NCBI GenBank assembly: GCA_023525715.1
Contig: CM042015.1
Span: forward strand, 85,694,750 to 85,758,749
Length of the DNA stretch: 64,000 nt
From: Cichorium intybus
Lineage: Eukaryota; Streptophyta; Magnoliopsida; Asterales; Asteraceae
Direction: 5' to 3'
Position numbers and translations under genes: made by a program. This document shows positions 34,902-49,100 of this stretch, piece after piece. Within the stretch, counting starts at the first letter, position 1. The number at the start of each line of letters is the position of its first letter. Below the pieces are notes generated by a model, which saw only the letters and a list, made by a program, of their open reading frames with translations, made no database searches and was not told where the DNA came from.

Positions 34902-35597
34902 GGTCCTTAGTCCGATGATACTGTAAATCGCTGGGAGGAATTAGGGTTTTATGTTTAGGGTTTTAACAAGAAGGTTTTGTGGGTTATAGATTTTAAACGT
35001 TTGGATACGTTGTTCGTTTTTAACATGTTTTGGCACAGAATTTTAATATATTGGGCATTTTAGGTCCCTTAAGTTTATGTATCCTCGTCTAATGGGTGTT
35101 TGGGATTATTTAAAACATTTTATGTTTTTCTCTTCATTTTTTTTTTTTTTTTTTTTGAGAAAAATGCTACTCTCATTTACCATTTTCTAGAACATAATAA
35201 AAAACCAGTCAAATCACCACTATAACCATGATGTTCGTAAAACCTATCACTAAAGACTATCTGTGAAAATCATCACAACGGTTTTGTTTAAATCTTCAAA
35301 ACAACCCTGTGTTAATTATTTTTGCAGATGCCTGCAAATTTCACGAATGTCATTTGCGAATATAGTAGGTCCTGCAAAAAAATCATGTTTTATTTGTGAA
35401 CATTCAATGTCATCTTAATCACCACAAGGAGTTCTTTTTAGTACTATCTTAAATACCTGGTAATTTTAATATGTTTTTCCCTTGAGCATGACCTTTAACA
35501 CAAGTAGCTTTGTTTATATATTACTAAGCGAATGCCCGCGCGTTGTGCAGAAAAAAATAAATAGTTAGAATATAAACAAATGTATGTTATTCATTTA

Positions 35598-35700
<103 letters not shown>

Positions 35701-37766
35701 AAAAAAATTCTTCATTATTTTTAACTATATGATAATATATACACACATGTCATAAATTTGGAAAACAACGAATTTTAACAAATTTAATGAATAAATACAA
35801 TGCATCAAAATAAAAACCAAATTAATATGGTTTAAGATAAAGAGTTATCTCAAACCACATGATTTTAATAGTCTACCAACATGTTGTGCTTGGATAAAAT
35901 TTTTGTATAATTTCAAATTTAATTTTATTTTTAACTATTTTAAAATCAATTTAAAGATTACGTATTTGGTCATGTTTTAATTTCGAATATTTAATTTAAA
36001 TTAATAGTGTTCTTTTTTGTGGATAATGTAAGCAAATAAATTGTATTATATAAGAGAAAGAAAAAATGTCATATATATGTATGTGAAGCAATGTGTGATA
36101 AAGAATAAAACCTCAAATTGATATGGTAACAGATAAATCATTTATCTTGAATCACGTTGATTTGGATGACTTCCTTGATAATAAAAACATATATAGTTTG
36201 AATACATGAAGTATATACTGATTGAATGATCTTTGAGAAAATTAGAAATCGTCGCTTTTGACCATCAATATTACATAAGAAATAAAAGTTCAAATTTGCA
36301 TTATTCAGCACAATGCATGCGATTTTGTACAACTTGATACACGAATCTATAGCGCATATTGGATCGACTCACTAAAATTTTAAAGCTCAATTTCAGTAAA
36401 AAAAATAAAAAAACTTTAACTATATATTTCCTTGGACTTTAATATTTGAAAATATTTCCAACAGTAAAAATATCAAATGATTTATATAATTGTTTTAACT
36501 TGAGGGGGACCTTTATTTATAGAATAAGCAAGCTTCTTGAGTTGGTTTATCATGACGATGTGAGATCAAAATTTTCTTCAAAGTGTGTTATTTTGTGTCA
36601 TTTTCTTATCCCACATCGCTTAAGAAACACAACTAAAGAGAAATCAAACATCTATAAGTAAATAGACTAATATAATTTTCATCGCACACAACTTAAGAAA
36701 CAAATTTCAAGGGAAAGAAAATATCTATAAGTAGATAGGTTAAAATCATTTCTCTCATTTCTTTGTTCTTTTGTGTTCTTGATTGTAACCAGATTAGGAA
36801 TCGGTTGTAACAATATTCCATGAACATTTGCTTTTAGCTTTAGGATCGTTTTCGTAAAATTTGGAGGGGTACTCACCGATGTCCACTTCGATCTGTTTTT
36901 CTAATAAATTCAAATTAATATGGTACATGATAAAAATTCATCTTAAACTATATTGATTAAATAACATCTATTATAATATTTATATATAAACATATTTGTT
37001 TGAACTTTAAAGTTTTACTGTTTGAAATTTCGATGTGCATAAATCTTATAAAAGCAAAATAAAATGTTTACAACGTTGTCATAACACATCGAATTGTGGC
37101 CACGACTTACTATAAACGTGCAACTCAATTGGTATTTTAATAGTTTTTTAACTCTTATAAATATTCATCTTTTTAGTTTTAATGATTTTGAATTAGGATA
37201 ATCGTTGAAACTTTGAAATAAAAACATGTTTTTTATAATAAATTGACCACTAATTAACAATAGATTTTAATAACATGTTTTTAGGTTTTAATGTTTGACT
37301 ATCTATTTATAATTGAATTAAAAAAGTTATGTAACTTTTTTGAGTTTTAGATGCAAACATGATATCTATTATGATAACAATTTATGTTTAATATTATACG
37401 TTTAGATTAGATATATAAAGTTCAAAAGTTTTTTAATAATATTCATCTTCATTTTTTAGTTTTAATACTTTTGGAAACTAAAACCTATAAATAAAAGCCT
37501 TTATCACTTTGAGAAAAACATGTTTATATGATAAAATGATTTAATTGATAATAGAAATTGAAAGTCATATTATGATGAACATTGATGGATAATGTAATCA
37601 AATTAGTGGTATTGTATAAAAATGAAAGATGAAATATTAGATAAATGTGTGACATGATATGAGATATAAATATATCAACATACTATGGTAAAAAAAATAA
37701 ATTATTAATGTTGAACCACATTGTTTTGAATGATCTTTTTTATAATAGATAGTTAAAACATTAACA

Positions 37767-38009
37767 ATAGAAATTTCTACGTATATACATATTGGTGAAT
37801 CGACAAATGTTTACACCAGTGTTACTTTTTACAAACGACACACTATAAACTTTAAACTTGGTCAAGTTTTTAAAAGTTTTAAGTAAGGAACTAAATTTCT
37901 ACGTATATACATATTGGTGAATCGAAAAATGTTTACACCGATATCACTTTTTAAAAACGACGTACTATAAACTTCCAACCTAGTCAAGTTTTTAAAAGTT
38001 TTTAAGTAA
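37767..38009. repeat. Two-copy tandem duplication of about 121 bp
   Basis: Both copies start AATTTCTACGTATATACATA and run through GTTTACACC and GTCAAGTTTTTAAAAGTTTT. They differ by scattered substitutions. The array ends at the edge of the NRPA2 duplicate. Confidence 0.85.
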
Positions 38010-38017
38010 TTTTAATT

Positions 38018-38900
38018 TGTAAAAATAAAAATATAAGTCTCCGAAAAATTAACTTCACGCACACGCTCCGTTACTCAACTGAAGCGTCATCCGTATATTC
38101 ATAGCCGTCAATTCCGCAACCAAATACCTAAAAACATACGGCATAGCAACCGTCTCCATACCTTTACTTGTCCCACAAGAAACACACTTAACTTTCTTCG
38201 GTACCCTGCCAGGTGGCAGCCCCGCAATCTCCCTCATCGCCTTCTTCTGATGCTGAATCAGCGTTGTTGTCAAAATACTCCCACAAATCGAACAAATATC
38301 CGTAATATGATGATCAGAACTTGTATGAAGCCTATCATGCAACAAATAAGCCGCCCCATGTGCAAGTAACGAATCCCTTTCCATTTCACCAAACCGAATC
38401 CCACCTCCTTTTTTTCTCCCTTTATCGGTTGCCTTGTAACTTGGTCAACCGTCCTCGTAGCGGCGTCATTCTATGCCTCCCTGAAACCCTTACTACTGCT
38501 TCAGACTTCATGGTCCTTAGTCCTCGTTATTGAACTGATGATACTGCAAATCGCTTGCGGTGGGGAGGAAGAAGGGTTTTATGTTTAGGGTTTAAACGTT
38601 TGGACACTTTGTTCGTTTTTAACATATTTTGGCACAAAAGTTTAATATATTGGCGTTTTAGGTCCCTTAAGTTTGTGTATCTTCGTCTAACTCTAAGGTG
38701 TGTTTGGGATTATTTAAATCGTTTTATTTTTTTTATTTTTTAAGAAAAAGATAAATGTGTGTAGTATCGTTCACCATTTTTTAGAAAATAATAAAAAGTT
38801 AGTTAAATCATTATTATAGCCATGATTTTTGCATAAGTATCATCTTAAATACTCGATAGTCTCAATATGTTTTTCCCTTGAGCATTACCTTTTACGCCCT
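38018..38900 (-). pseudogene. Partial NRPA2 duplicate: first exon joined to last exon
   Basis: 38055-38440 copies the C-terminal part of the last NRPA2 exon (about 120 codons, including CSICGS and CVSCGTSKG). At about 38459 it switches directly to the beginning of exon 1 (38512 down: MKSEAVVRVSGRHRM), and 38513-38900 copies the NRPA2 promoter (34902-35490). About 6 kb of gene between is missing. Reading from the copied ATG gives a stop soon after the join. The last-exon part also has a one-base deletion relative to the parent (ATAAAGGGAGAAAA against ATAAAGGGGAGAAAA). The 3' noncoding side (38018-38054) also matches. This is a tandem duplicate that lost its middle, with a promoter copy retained. 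Confidence 0.9.
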
Positions 38901-40795
38901 ATTCTCGATATTTTTTAACAAAAGAAGGGGAAGGATAGAGAAAGAAAATTATGTTTTTGAGTTCTTTATAAGGAATGAAATGGAAAGAAGGAAAATAAAA
39001 CGTGTTCTCGAGTTTCTTTAAGAAGATAAATAAAAGATTAGTTTTTTTTTTCCTTGAAATCAATCTGTACAAATATGAGATGATTGAGATAGGAAGGAAA
39101 ATAGAGGAAAGGAAAAATCTATTTATTTCCTTCCCTTAATCTCTTTCATTCTTTTCCATTCAAAATTAAATTCAATAACAGGGCATTAATACTAGGAACT
39201 TCGTTTATATATCATTTGAGTACTACTTAGCCAATAATCTCAATTTAGATTAAGTTCACATAAAATGGCTTCTATTTTATCATTACCATCTAGCAAAGTA
39301 ACATATTTTGGTGCTCCATTTGAGACTCCCATTAATACCAAAGTAGTCTCAATATGTTTCTCTTTTAACACTACCTTAATACTCGGAGGCCTATATCTGT
39401 ATGTGCCCTTCTATTTACAAAGTACATAATACACACATAATAATGTTTATAATGTGTTACATTACTCGTTAGAAACACTATTAACATTTACAAATAAAGG
39501 TGTAAGTCTATTTAGTTTCCTACACGTCACTTACCAATGCCACATACAATGCCTTCATCATTACAAATACCATATATGAAGTTTCATTCATTTTTGCATT
39601 ATATGCACATATGTAATACATAAAGCTCATACAAAGTAATGATAATCATCTTGATTCCATGGTGAATTTGTTGTTGAATTATCCCCAAGATTCTCCATAT
39701 CACATTTAAAAAAAATCATTCACAATGTATCATTAGAGAACATCGTTTCATACCCTTCAAAATACAATGATGGATCAACTTGTTTATCATAAACATGATG
39801 TGATAATCATTAACATGTTACTAATTAATATATTTTTAACATTTTACCAATTAAAATGTTATCATTCAACTCCCAACACCTTCTATAAAAAAACCCAATC
39901 ATCCACATAAACCTTAGTTTTCACCATCTACTATATATGAGATGTGAAGTTCAATTCTCAAATAATATCATCAACAAGATTGTTTAAGCATATAACAACA
40001 TATTATTTCACCATTCATCACCATTATGGGGGCTCACTAACAAAAAACACAAAAACCTAAGTCCATCATGCATGTCACGACTTAAAAGTATGAAATTGCT
40101 TAAATAATTAATTAATCACCACTAGGTTAATAATTATATAGTAAATACAATAATTTAGTTTATATTAAGTACAATAACTTCCTTTAGCATCAAATGGTCA
40201 ATTTAAAGGTTCTTTCAACGATTTTTTACATCACAAGTGAACCAAACAACATAAAGAACATGACTGTTGTCACTCGTAAACCATAATGCTTGGACCTTTA
40301 GACATAGGGATATTCCTAATAGGCTAGCACTATTCCCAAGACCAGCTGAGAGCTACGCCCAATCCCCTTGACCGCTATTGATCTAGTCATATCCTTTTTA
40401 GCAACCAAATGAACCAACCCACAATGGGATATACCTAATGACAAATCAAATAATAGACTCATTAATTATATTATCATATACTCCAAAATGTTATTAACTT
40501 TCTCTCATGCTCCTTGATCACAAAAAAATATTCCAAATTCCTTATTTTGTAAATTCGTTCTGAAATAAAAAGATTTACTAATAGACCTAATTTTGTCTTA
40601 AAAGTCACAATGCAATGGTTTTGTCAAAAAACAATTTCGCCAAATTAAAGAATTTACAATTTGTTTGCACAATGTTACTTGTCTACACAAAATGGGTTCC
40701 CTAAATTTTTTGGCAATTTGTAAAGACGAGTTTTGTTACATGTGAGAGAGATGGTTATTTTGTTATAAACATATAATAGTCGATTAACGTATTTG
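38901..40795. other. AT-rich intergenic DNA
   Basis: No supported gene or clear repeat boundary. TTTTCCCTTGAGCA/CTCAATATGTTT text recurs at 38860 and 39350, suggesting further degraded copies of the NRPA2 promoter-side sequence. Confidence 0.35.
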
Positions 40796-41085
40796 TTGGG
40801 TTGGGAACTCAACAAGTCGAGATCGATAACTTCAAATCTCCAAGATCAAGAACAACCAAACTAACTCTTGACAGTAAGCACTCAACCAACGAAATCGTTG
40901 CAACAAGAAATACAATAAGAACAAATAAGAAAGATCAACACAGAGAAATTTAAGTGGTTCCTTAGATTGAGAGATCAAACTACGTCCATTGGAAACTAGA
41001 GATAATTTTATTATATGAATGTATACATATTTACAAGTATAACTGCACTCTAATAATCGCACACACACACACACACTTGGTTACG

Positions 41086-41148
<63 letters not shown>

Positions 41149-41800
41149 GGGTACAGAATCCGAGAATGATGATGGTAAATCTTCTAGCCTTTGACTTTCT
41201 GCACTAGGCCAACTGATGGGACAAGTCATGGAACATGCTGTGGCAGACCAACTTCTGACAGCAATAGTTCTCCAAGAGCATATTGTGGCAGACCAATCTT
41301 TTGACACCTGTGGTCCTCAGAACTTGTGCCAAGGGGTACACTTCACTCCTGACGTAACTTAACCCTTTTACCGACATCTCAACTCTCTTCATCTGATCTA
41401 TGAGAAGGATTTACTGTAAAGTCCGATCGAGAGCGAAGACTGTTCCTCGGATCGAATGACGCCTTCTACGGACGACCTTAAAGTAGAGTAAGGCAATGGG
41501 AATACCCCAGACTCGTGATACCTACTTTACAACTTATCGATCTTCGCATCCCATCGCATGATCATCCGAAGCGGAGCTCACAATCTCGGACGAAGAAACT
41601 GATCTGGACGAAGCACATCCCTCAACCACACTGGCATTCTTCGCCTTGGTTTAGTTGCTTCGGACAACTAATCTTCTTTGGTCTTATTGACTCCTCGGTT
41701 CGGATTAGGCTCAATATTCTATCATCTCTTCGATTTTTTATTATCCTTGGCAATAAAATCATTTTAGATAAAGGAGTGCTTGGGTAGTGTTTGTGTCTTA
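40796..41800 (-). mobile_element. Possible copia LTR fragment
   Basis: On the minus strand the text around 41000-40796 (ACCACTTAAATTTCTCTGTG to GAACTCCCAACCCAACA-like end) resembles the R/U5 part of Ty1/copia LTRs. The upstream GC-richer segment to about 41700 may be U3. No PBS, second LTR or target duplication could be found. Confidence 0.35.
41058..41145. repeat. (AC)n and (TA)n microsatellites
   Basis: ACACACAC at 41060-41076 followed after 16 bases by (TA)n to about 41145. Confidence 0.9.
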
Positions 41801-41869
41801 AAGAAGAAAGATAAAAGACTAGCAAAGTTACCTTCCTTTTACATCTTCATCTGGGGTAGTAGGTAGGTT

Positions 41870-42506
41870 TAGGGATGGTAATTATTTGCACGAAACGAAC
41901 CTGGCACTTGAATAAACGGGTTTGGGTCATTTTTCAAGTTGACCTGCATAAATCGTTTATTATATGCGCTAAGTTTGGGTTTTGATAGATGGGTTCACGA
42001 GTTTACTTGCTAACCCGTTTATTATATTAGGTTATATATAATAGAAAAAATATGGATATTTCGGATTGACCCACGAACCCGATTATGACCTGCGAACCCA
42101 ATTGTGCCCCGAAAACCTATAAAATTAAACGGGTTATATGGGTTGGGTCGTTTTCGGATTGATACGCGTAACTCGTTTATTATATAGCATGCGTTCAGGT
42201 TTTGAAAGATGGATTCACAAGTTTACTCGCCAACCCATTTATTATATTAGGTTTATAATAATAGTATTAGGTTTATAATAATAGAAAAATATTGACATTT
42301 TGGAACGACCCACGAACCCGATTATGACCTGCAAACCCGACTATGACTTACAAACTCATATAATTAAACGAGCTACACGGGTCATGTACGTGTTTGTCAG
42401 ATACAGGTTAGGGTAGAACACGACACCATACCTATAGGAGTTGGGTCCGAGTTAACTTTTATGATCCAACAACTCGAACCTGACACAACCCCAACTGTCA
42501 CCCCTA
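41870..42506. mobile_element. Non-autonomous hAT-type element, 637 bp
   Basis: Exact 8-bp flanking duplication GGTAGGTT at 41862-41869 and 42507-42514. The ends are TAGGGATGGTAA and CTGTCACCCCTA, an imperfect terminal inverted repeat. The 8-bp duplication is typical of hAT elements. The interior is two diverged direct copies of about 220 bp rich in AACCCGTTTATTATATTAGG and CACGAACCCGATTATGACCT. No transposase frame. Confidence 0.8.
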
Positions 42507-42514
42507 GGTAGGTT

Positions 42515-43151
42515 GTGTTTCCTTGAAGAAAGATAAAATAGATCTCTAGGTTTTATTATGTTTTTTTGGACAGCCTACATCACCTTGACTACCGTTATTA
42601 AAATTTAAAAACATACCATTCCCTTAGTCAGTTTTTCACAAACACCCCATGCCCCGATCATAGCTTTATGACATGGTGCGGAAAAAACTCATAGGACTAT
42701 TTTCGAAGATGGGGACAATATCATGTCTTTTGCACAAACCAGATATTGGAAGTGCGTCATGCCCACCTTTTTTATTGGAAAAAAAATTATAAATTGTCCC
42801 ATCGATATCACTATTAGCCCTAGACCAATGTACACCAAACACGACCAATCTTGTTAAGGGGCCTATGCCAACCTAGAACCAAGCAACGATTTAATGAAAG
42901 AAGAAACAAGAAGGTTGTATAGCAATAATAATATGAACAAGGCATATGAGTTAAAGATACATGAAAAAGGAAAACCACAACATGTCTAAAGTCTAACAAG
43001 AAAAACAAATATCAAATCATGTTACGTTACGCCTCTATATAGTAGAAATAATTAAACAGCAACCATATATAAGACTATTTACCTAAATACCCTTACCTCT
43101 TTCATATCATCCTTTCTAAATCGATCAATTATACATTCAACCACCCGGCAC
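42515..43151. other. KEG 3' flank
   Basis: KEG 3' UTR and AT-rich intergenic DNA. Short frames here have no recognisable domain. Confidence 0.4.
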
Positions 43152-46100
43152 CTACAAAATTCGGCCAGCTGGCAACACAATTTCACTTTCATCAAGATCG
43201 ATATCAGCCGGATCACCGATCCACGGCTTCCCTTCCCGCCATTGAAACTTAATCCTTAACTTCCCATTTGCATCTACCCCCACCACCTGACCCCGACTAG
43301 CATGTGTCTCCATCCCCCACCCCCACCGCGGGCTAACCAACCCCTTCTTGATCCGCACCCTGTCCCCCACCACAAACCGCCGGATTCTCTCCATCTCCGA
43401 CGTCTTACACAACCACAACCGCTCCAAGAAACAAAACGCCACCCAAAGATCACCGTCTTCAATCCGGTGCACCACCCCGATGCTCGAATGAGTCACCTCC
43501 CCCCAATGGTGAGTCGGGGCGGTAACTGACGGTTTGACCCGAACCCAATCCCCAATCTGGAGCTCCGTTTGTTCAACCACTTCGACCTCAAACGGGTCGA
43601 GCATCCATGACTTTGAGCCCGCGGGTGTGTAGATTCTTAGCTTCCCGTCCGAATCAATAGCCGAAATCACACCGATGCTCGAGTGCGTATGGCCCGACCA
43701 CCCGAACCGCGGTTGTTTGACTGTGGGTTTGACCCGAACGCGTTGCCCATTTGTAAGCTTCTCGACCCGTTTAAGGTGGGCACTCGGGCCGACCCATTGC
43801 TCTTGTTCACCACAAAACGCGACCGAAATATTCCCGGCCCATTCGTCCGATTCATATACAATCCCTTGTACAATTCCAATACTACCCGGCCCGATTGATT
43901 TCCAAACATTTGCGGATTCGGTCATTTGAACCCATTCTCCAACTTCAAAAGTCTTTTCTATTTCCAAATCCGCCGGGTCACCTCTCCATAATCCGGGCAG
44001 CCCGAAAAACGATACGCGTACTTCACCGTCAGCATTCACATTGATTATAACGCCCCGAGAGTCAGGTTGGGCGCCTCGCCAACCCCATCTCGGTTCTTCC
44101 AACCCTGCCCGGAATCTGACATGCTGCCCGATTTTGAACCCGGGAACTTTCTCGATATCCGTGTGGTGAGTCATCCATTTACCTTTACGGAAACAACAAG
44201 CTAATTCGAGATACCCGGTGTCTTGTACACTATGGACAACCGCTAAACTTTCTTTCCCAATACTGTACCAATCATAACTAGGTCTAGTACCTACACTCGG
44301 TTTTGACCGAACCCAATCACCTACTTCAAAACCAGAAAGGACTTCCGCATCTCCCGGAGATACTTTCCACAACCCGTGTCTTCCTGCCACTTTCGCCTAA
44401 AAAAAAAAAAGAAAAAAAAAAAGATTTATACATGGACGGTTTTGGGTTTTGACTTTTGAACGACTTAAGAAAGAACGAGTTAATACATTTAAAGCTCCGT
44501 CCATGTCGATTCTGACGATTTTGCCCACGGTGGCAGGGCTTTCGTTTGACCAACCGAGGCGCGGTTGGGTGACCGAAGAAATTATGTGAATTTCTTGACC
44601 TAATTCAAAAGGCGGTACTTTTTCGACATCTGTCACAGAACATGAAAACGGTTTGCTTCTGAAGCAAAACGCGATTCCCATGTCACCATCTTCTTCCAAA
44701 CTGTGGATTAATCCGATGCTGTTTCTTGTTATGTCCTCCCACCCGTATTTAGGTGAAGACACAGTACCTTTGACTCTCACCCAATCTCCAACCTGTTATT
44801 TCAGAGAAATTGACATGAATGCCCTCCTCAATCTTGAAAATAGCAATGTAGTCAATGTAATTTACCTTAAAGTCCTCTACTTTTTCCATGTCAGAAGGAT
44901 CGGCTTGCCATGGTATGGGCCGATTTGGAATTTCAATTATGAGGAGACCATCACTTTCTATCTCAATAATTCTTCCAACACTGTGATGTGTTTCACCACC
45001 CCATGCATACCTAGGCTCTGCAACTGACCGCTTCACACATACCCGATCACCAATCTGTTAAAAACTTATACTTAGTATAATCACATATAGCAACGTACTT
45101 CCATTTATTTGATAATTATTTATATATGCTATAACAAAAGTACATTACCCTGAATGGGTCAACGGGTTCAACTTCTTCGGGTTCACAATGCCATGGATTT
45201 GGAAGATAACTAAGCTCCAACAACAAACTATTATCGGGTCTAATACAATACACAATCCCGATACTTCCAGGTGTAACCGAACCTAATCCATGCTTAGCTG
45301 TCGTTAGGGCGGGCCGGACCCGCACCCAATCTCCAACTTTAAAATCCTCGACCCGCTCCATTTCTGCAGGGTCGGCTTTCCACCCCCTGGATGCTCCAGG
45401 AAACCCGACCCGCAAAATCCCGTCGTCATCAACACATAGTACAGTCCCGGTACTATCTCGAGATTGCCCACGCCAACCAAATCTGTCAAGATAATAATAA
45501 TATTAATTTTTATTTGCAAATCATTATAAATATTATTTAAAATTGTACCTTGGTTCTGTGACATCTGGTTTGAGTTTGACATGTTGGCCTCTATCTAATG
45601 GAATGACTTTGATGACTTCATTGGCAAGTACACGGGCTTCACCAGAACAGAAAGAGACAAAAAGATTGTCTTTATCTGGAACACTTTGAACAAAACCGAC
45701 ACTTTCGTGTGTTGCACCTTGCCACCCGTATGTTGGAGTGGCAACCGTACTTTTGAATTTCACCCAGTCGCCTACTTGATATCTAAACATCAATTTGGAA
45801 CAAAAAATGAGTCTTTTTTGACATCCAAGAAAACGAAGATATGAAAGAAGAATACTAACATTGTAGGAAATAAATGAACTCCCTTGTTTGCAAGTGCCTC
45901 CATTAAATCCTCTGAAATCCACTCCCGAGGAAGAGCCTCCAAGAAGTCACGTAGTGTCATACCACTGCATCCATTACAAATACATAAATACAAGGGCTAA
46001 CTGAAACAAATAGCAACGTACTTTCATTTCTTTCTATTGCAGCATTTATACCTTCAATCTTTTTCTACTTGGAAAACTCTACCTGATTATAACATTTTTT

Positions 46101-49100
46101 CTTTCTCATTAGGGCATCATACTTTGAAAAATCTAGCCAACTATAGCAATGAAAATTGTTCCATATTTAACGAAATTGCTATAATTGGGTAGATTTTCCA
46201 AAGTACAATGCTGTCATAGGAAGATAGGGAAGTGGGATGCTATAATAAGCAAATCAATGAAAGTACCTATGATTCCTGACTTCTACAGCTGCCCCTGGAT
46301 ATTTAAGCATAACAATAAGCCACTCCAGATTTTCACGTATCATCTTTGCTGTATCAGCAGCTATATGGAAAGCATTGTTGCCTTCATCATCCTGAACAAA
46401 AAGTTCAAAACAAACAGAATCATAAAAATAATTCACAATAAACTTAAAATTACAATTTAGAATTGACAGAACAAGAACCTGCAAATTACAATTTGCCCCT
46501 GCAGAAAGAAGCATTCCAACACATGATTTTGATCCTCTTGCCAATGCCACATGTAAAGGAATCGTGTTTTGCACATTTCTTATGTTCACATCAACTCCAG
46601 CATCAAGTATAATCTATTCAAATAAAGTAGTAATTCAAAAACTCAAGTATAAATGATCTTTAAAAACATTTAAAAAAGCTAAATAACTTACTTTAACTAA
46701 CTCAACATCATTAGTCATAGCAGCAGTGTGTAAAGCTGTACGTCCATGTTGAGTATCTTGAGCAGTAGCATCAGCTCCAGCAGCAAGAAGTATCTGCACC
46801 AATTCTCTACCATCTGCAACAAAATTAAATAAATATTCAAAGTAATTATCAATAAACAAGTGATTAAATCAAAATGAATACGAGATTTAACAACTTACTA
46901 GCTTCATGGTCTTTCTTTAAAGCAGCAGCCATACTCAATGCGGTCCCCACAGGACTAGGTACATCTATAGCTTCACCAATTTCTTCAGAAGATGCAACTT
47001 CAATCCATCTTTTAACAACAGCTACATTCCATGTCGTGACACATAAATGCAAAGGCCTATTTAACAGTACAACTATTTTTATTAGGACACATACGATTCA
47101 ATTAGCTTCTAGAAACAAAAAAAGAAAAAATTATAAATTTGTACTTACGTTAGATTCTTTGAGTTTGAAATTCCCATAGATTTACACCCTCCATTTTCCA
47201 ATATAACAAGCGCGCACTCTGTGTACTTTTTTGTAACCGCTCTATGAAGTACAGATTCACCTTCATCATCAACCGCATTTGGATCCGCACCAGCCACTAG
47301 CAATTCCTGTAGTCGTTTATAAAAATATATCAGAAAGAAATGAAAACGAAAGTAGGATGCTATAATAGGCAAAATTACAAATCAATGAAAAACTTACGCG
47401 CATGCAATCTGGTTGACCATGATAAGCACAAACATGAGCAATTGATGGACCGAATCCGTCCCTCAATCTAGACCGCACATTAGCATACCTACTAAGAAGA
47501 GCACGCACACATTCCGGGGACCCTGCTGCTAGAGCAAAGACAAGTGGCGGGTCCCCGTCTTTGTCAAGTACGTCCACGTTGGCATCTGGATAATTTAAAA
47601 TAGCTTCAACAAGTTCAGCACTGCCACGTCTGCATGCCAGGTGGAGCGCAGTTTGGCCATCTGCATTTTGTGCCTCTAAAAGAGAACGAAATGCGTTCAC
47701 ATCGTTCTTTGACTTAGCCTTTTGTAGTAACTCGCTGTATTAAGATAAATTATGAATTTCAAAATGAAAGAGAATATTATGTGTTAAAGTATGTAAAAAG
47801 GGATACTAACAACTGACAACTGACCTGACACCTGAAACATTGCCTTCACAGACCATTTTATGTAACAGACTTCGATAATCATGAACAACTTCCAAGTCGG
47901 TTGGAGGGACAGGTGGCATCGTCCCATTTGCTTTCGGGTATACAATTACATCGCTGCATTTTGAGAAAATGTGGTAAATATAAGGTGGTGTTTGTTTTTT
48001 TATTAGAAAATTAATAAAGACTTACTTATCTGGGCTTGTGGGAGGTCCACGAGGTATTTCTTGTAAATGTTTAAGAAATATTGCTAACATGGAATTGAAA
48101 GTAGGTCTTTTAGGTGCCTTGAACTGCAAGCAATCACCAATCATTTTCCACAAATCACGCGGTATTCCCACACCTACTACACTTGCATATTGTGGAGGTT
48201 GTCTTTTCGTCTTAACAACCGCACGATATATTTCCTCTGAATTTAATCCAGCCCACCTACAATCAATTTGTACATTTTAAGTAATAATACAATGTGTATA
48301 TATACTCAAGAAAGTTAAAAAATATTCTACATACGGAACAGAACCCGTGCACATTTCTACCAATGTACAACCAAAGCTCCATGCATCTGATTCTGGTGAT
48401 ATTCCAAGTGCATCATCCCAAAAAATATTTAAAGATTTTTTTACAGGCTCCCATGCTTCTGGAGCTGTGTAATTTGGGCTTAACATTGTGCAATCCATAC
48501 ATGAATGAGTTCTTGAAGAATCACATTCCAAACGAGCTTTCCTGCAAGCCGGTTTTTTTAAAATGGCGGGAAGGGCGTAATCGGAAACAACCGCACGGCC
48601 TTCTTCATCTAGAAGAAGATTTGATGGTTTAAGGTTCATACAAACCACACCGGCAGCATGAAGTTCAGCTACCCCACGAGCAATATCGGCTCCATATCTA
48701 TTAAAAAAGAAGTAAATTTTTAGATATGTTATTAAAGAAACTGTAGTTTGGATTTCGATTGTTATATGTATTGTCCCTAAATGGTGTCTAAAAAGGTTGG
48801 AAATTGTAAGGGTGAACATAGAGCTTACTTCATAAGTTGTGAAATCAAATTAAACAGAGACTAACTAACCTTAAGATTTGTTCAAGAGTGAGTCTTCCTT
48901 CGTTTCTTTGCATCTCTGTTTCAACAGAACCATTGCATTTATCCATGATCAGAGCAAGACAACCATCCACCTTTGTTGCGCCATGAAACTTGCAGATATT
49001 TCTACACCACATCGACTTAAGCCTCAATTCGTCAAGCTGATTCTGCACCCAAACCAAATCAGTATCTTCCCCAATCACCACAAGTTTCTTCACCGCCACA

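Noticed and set aside
43274..43929. Several frames opposite or offset to the KEG last exon
   Set aside because: GC-richer coding exon gives long shadow frames; the minus-strand HERC2-like repeat frame is the conserved one.
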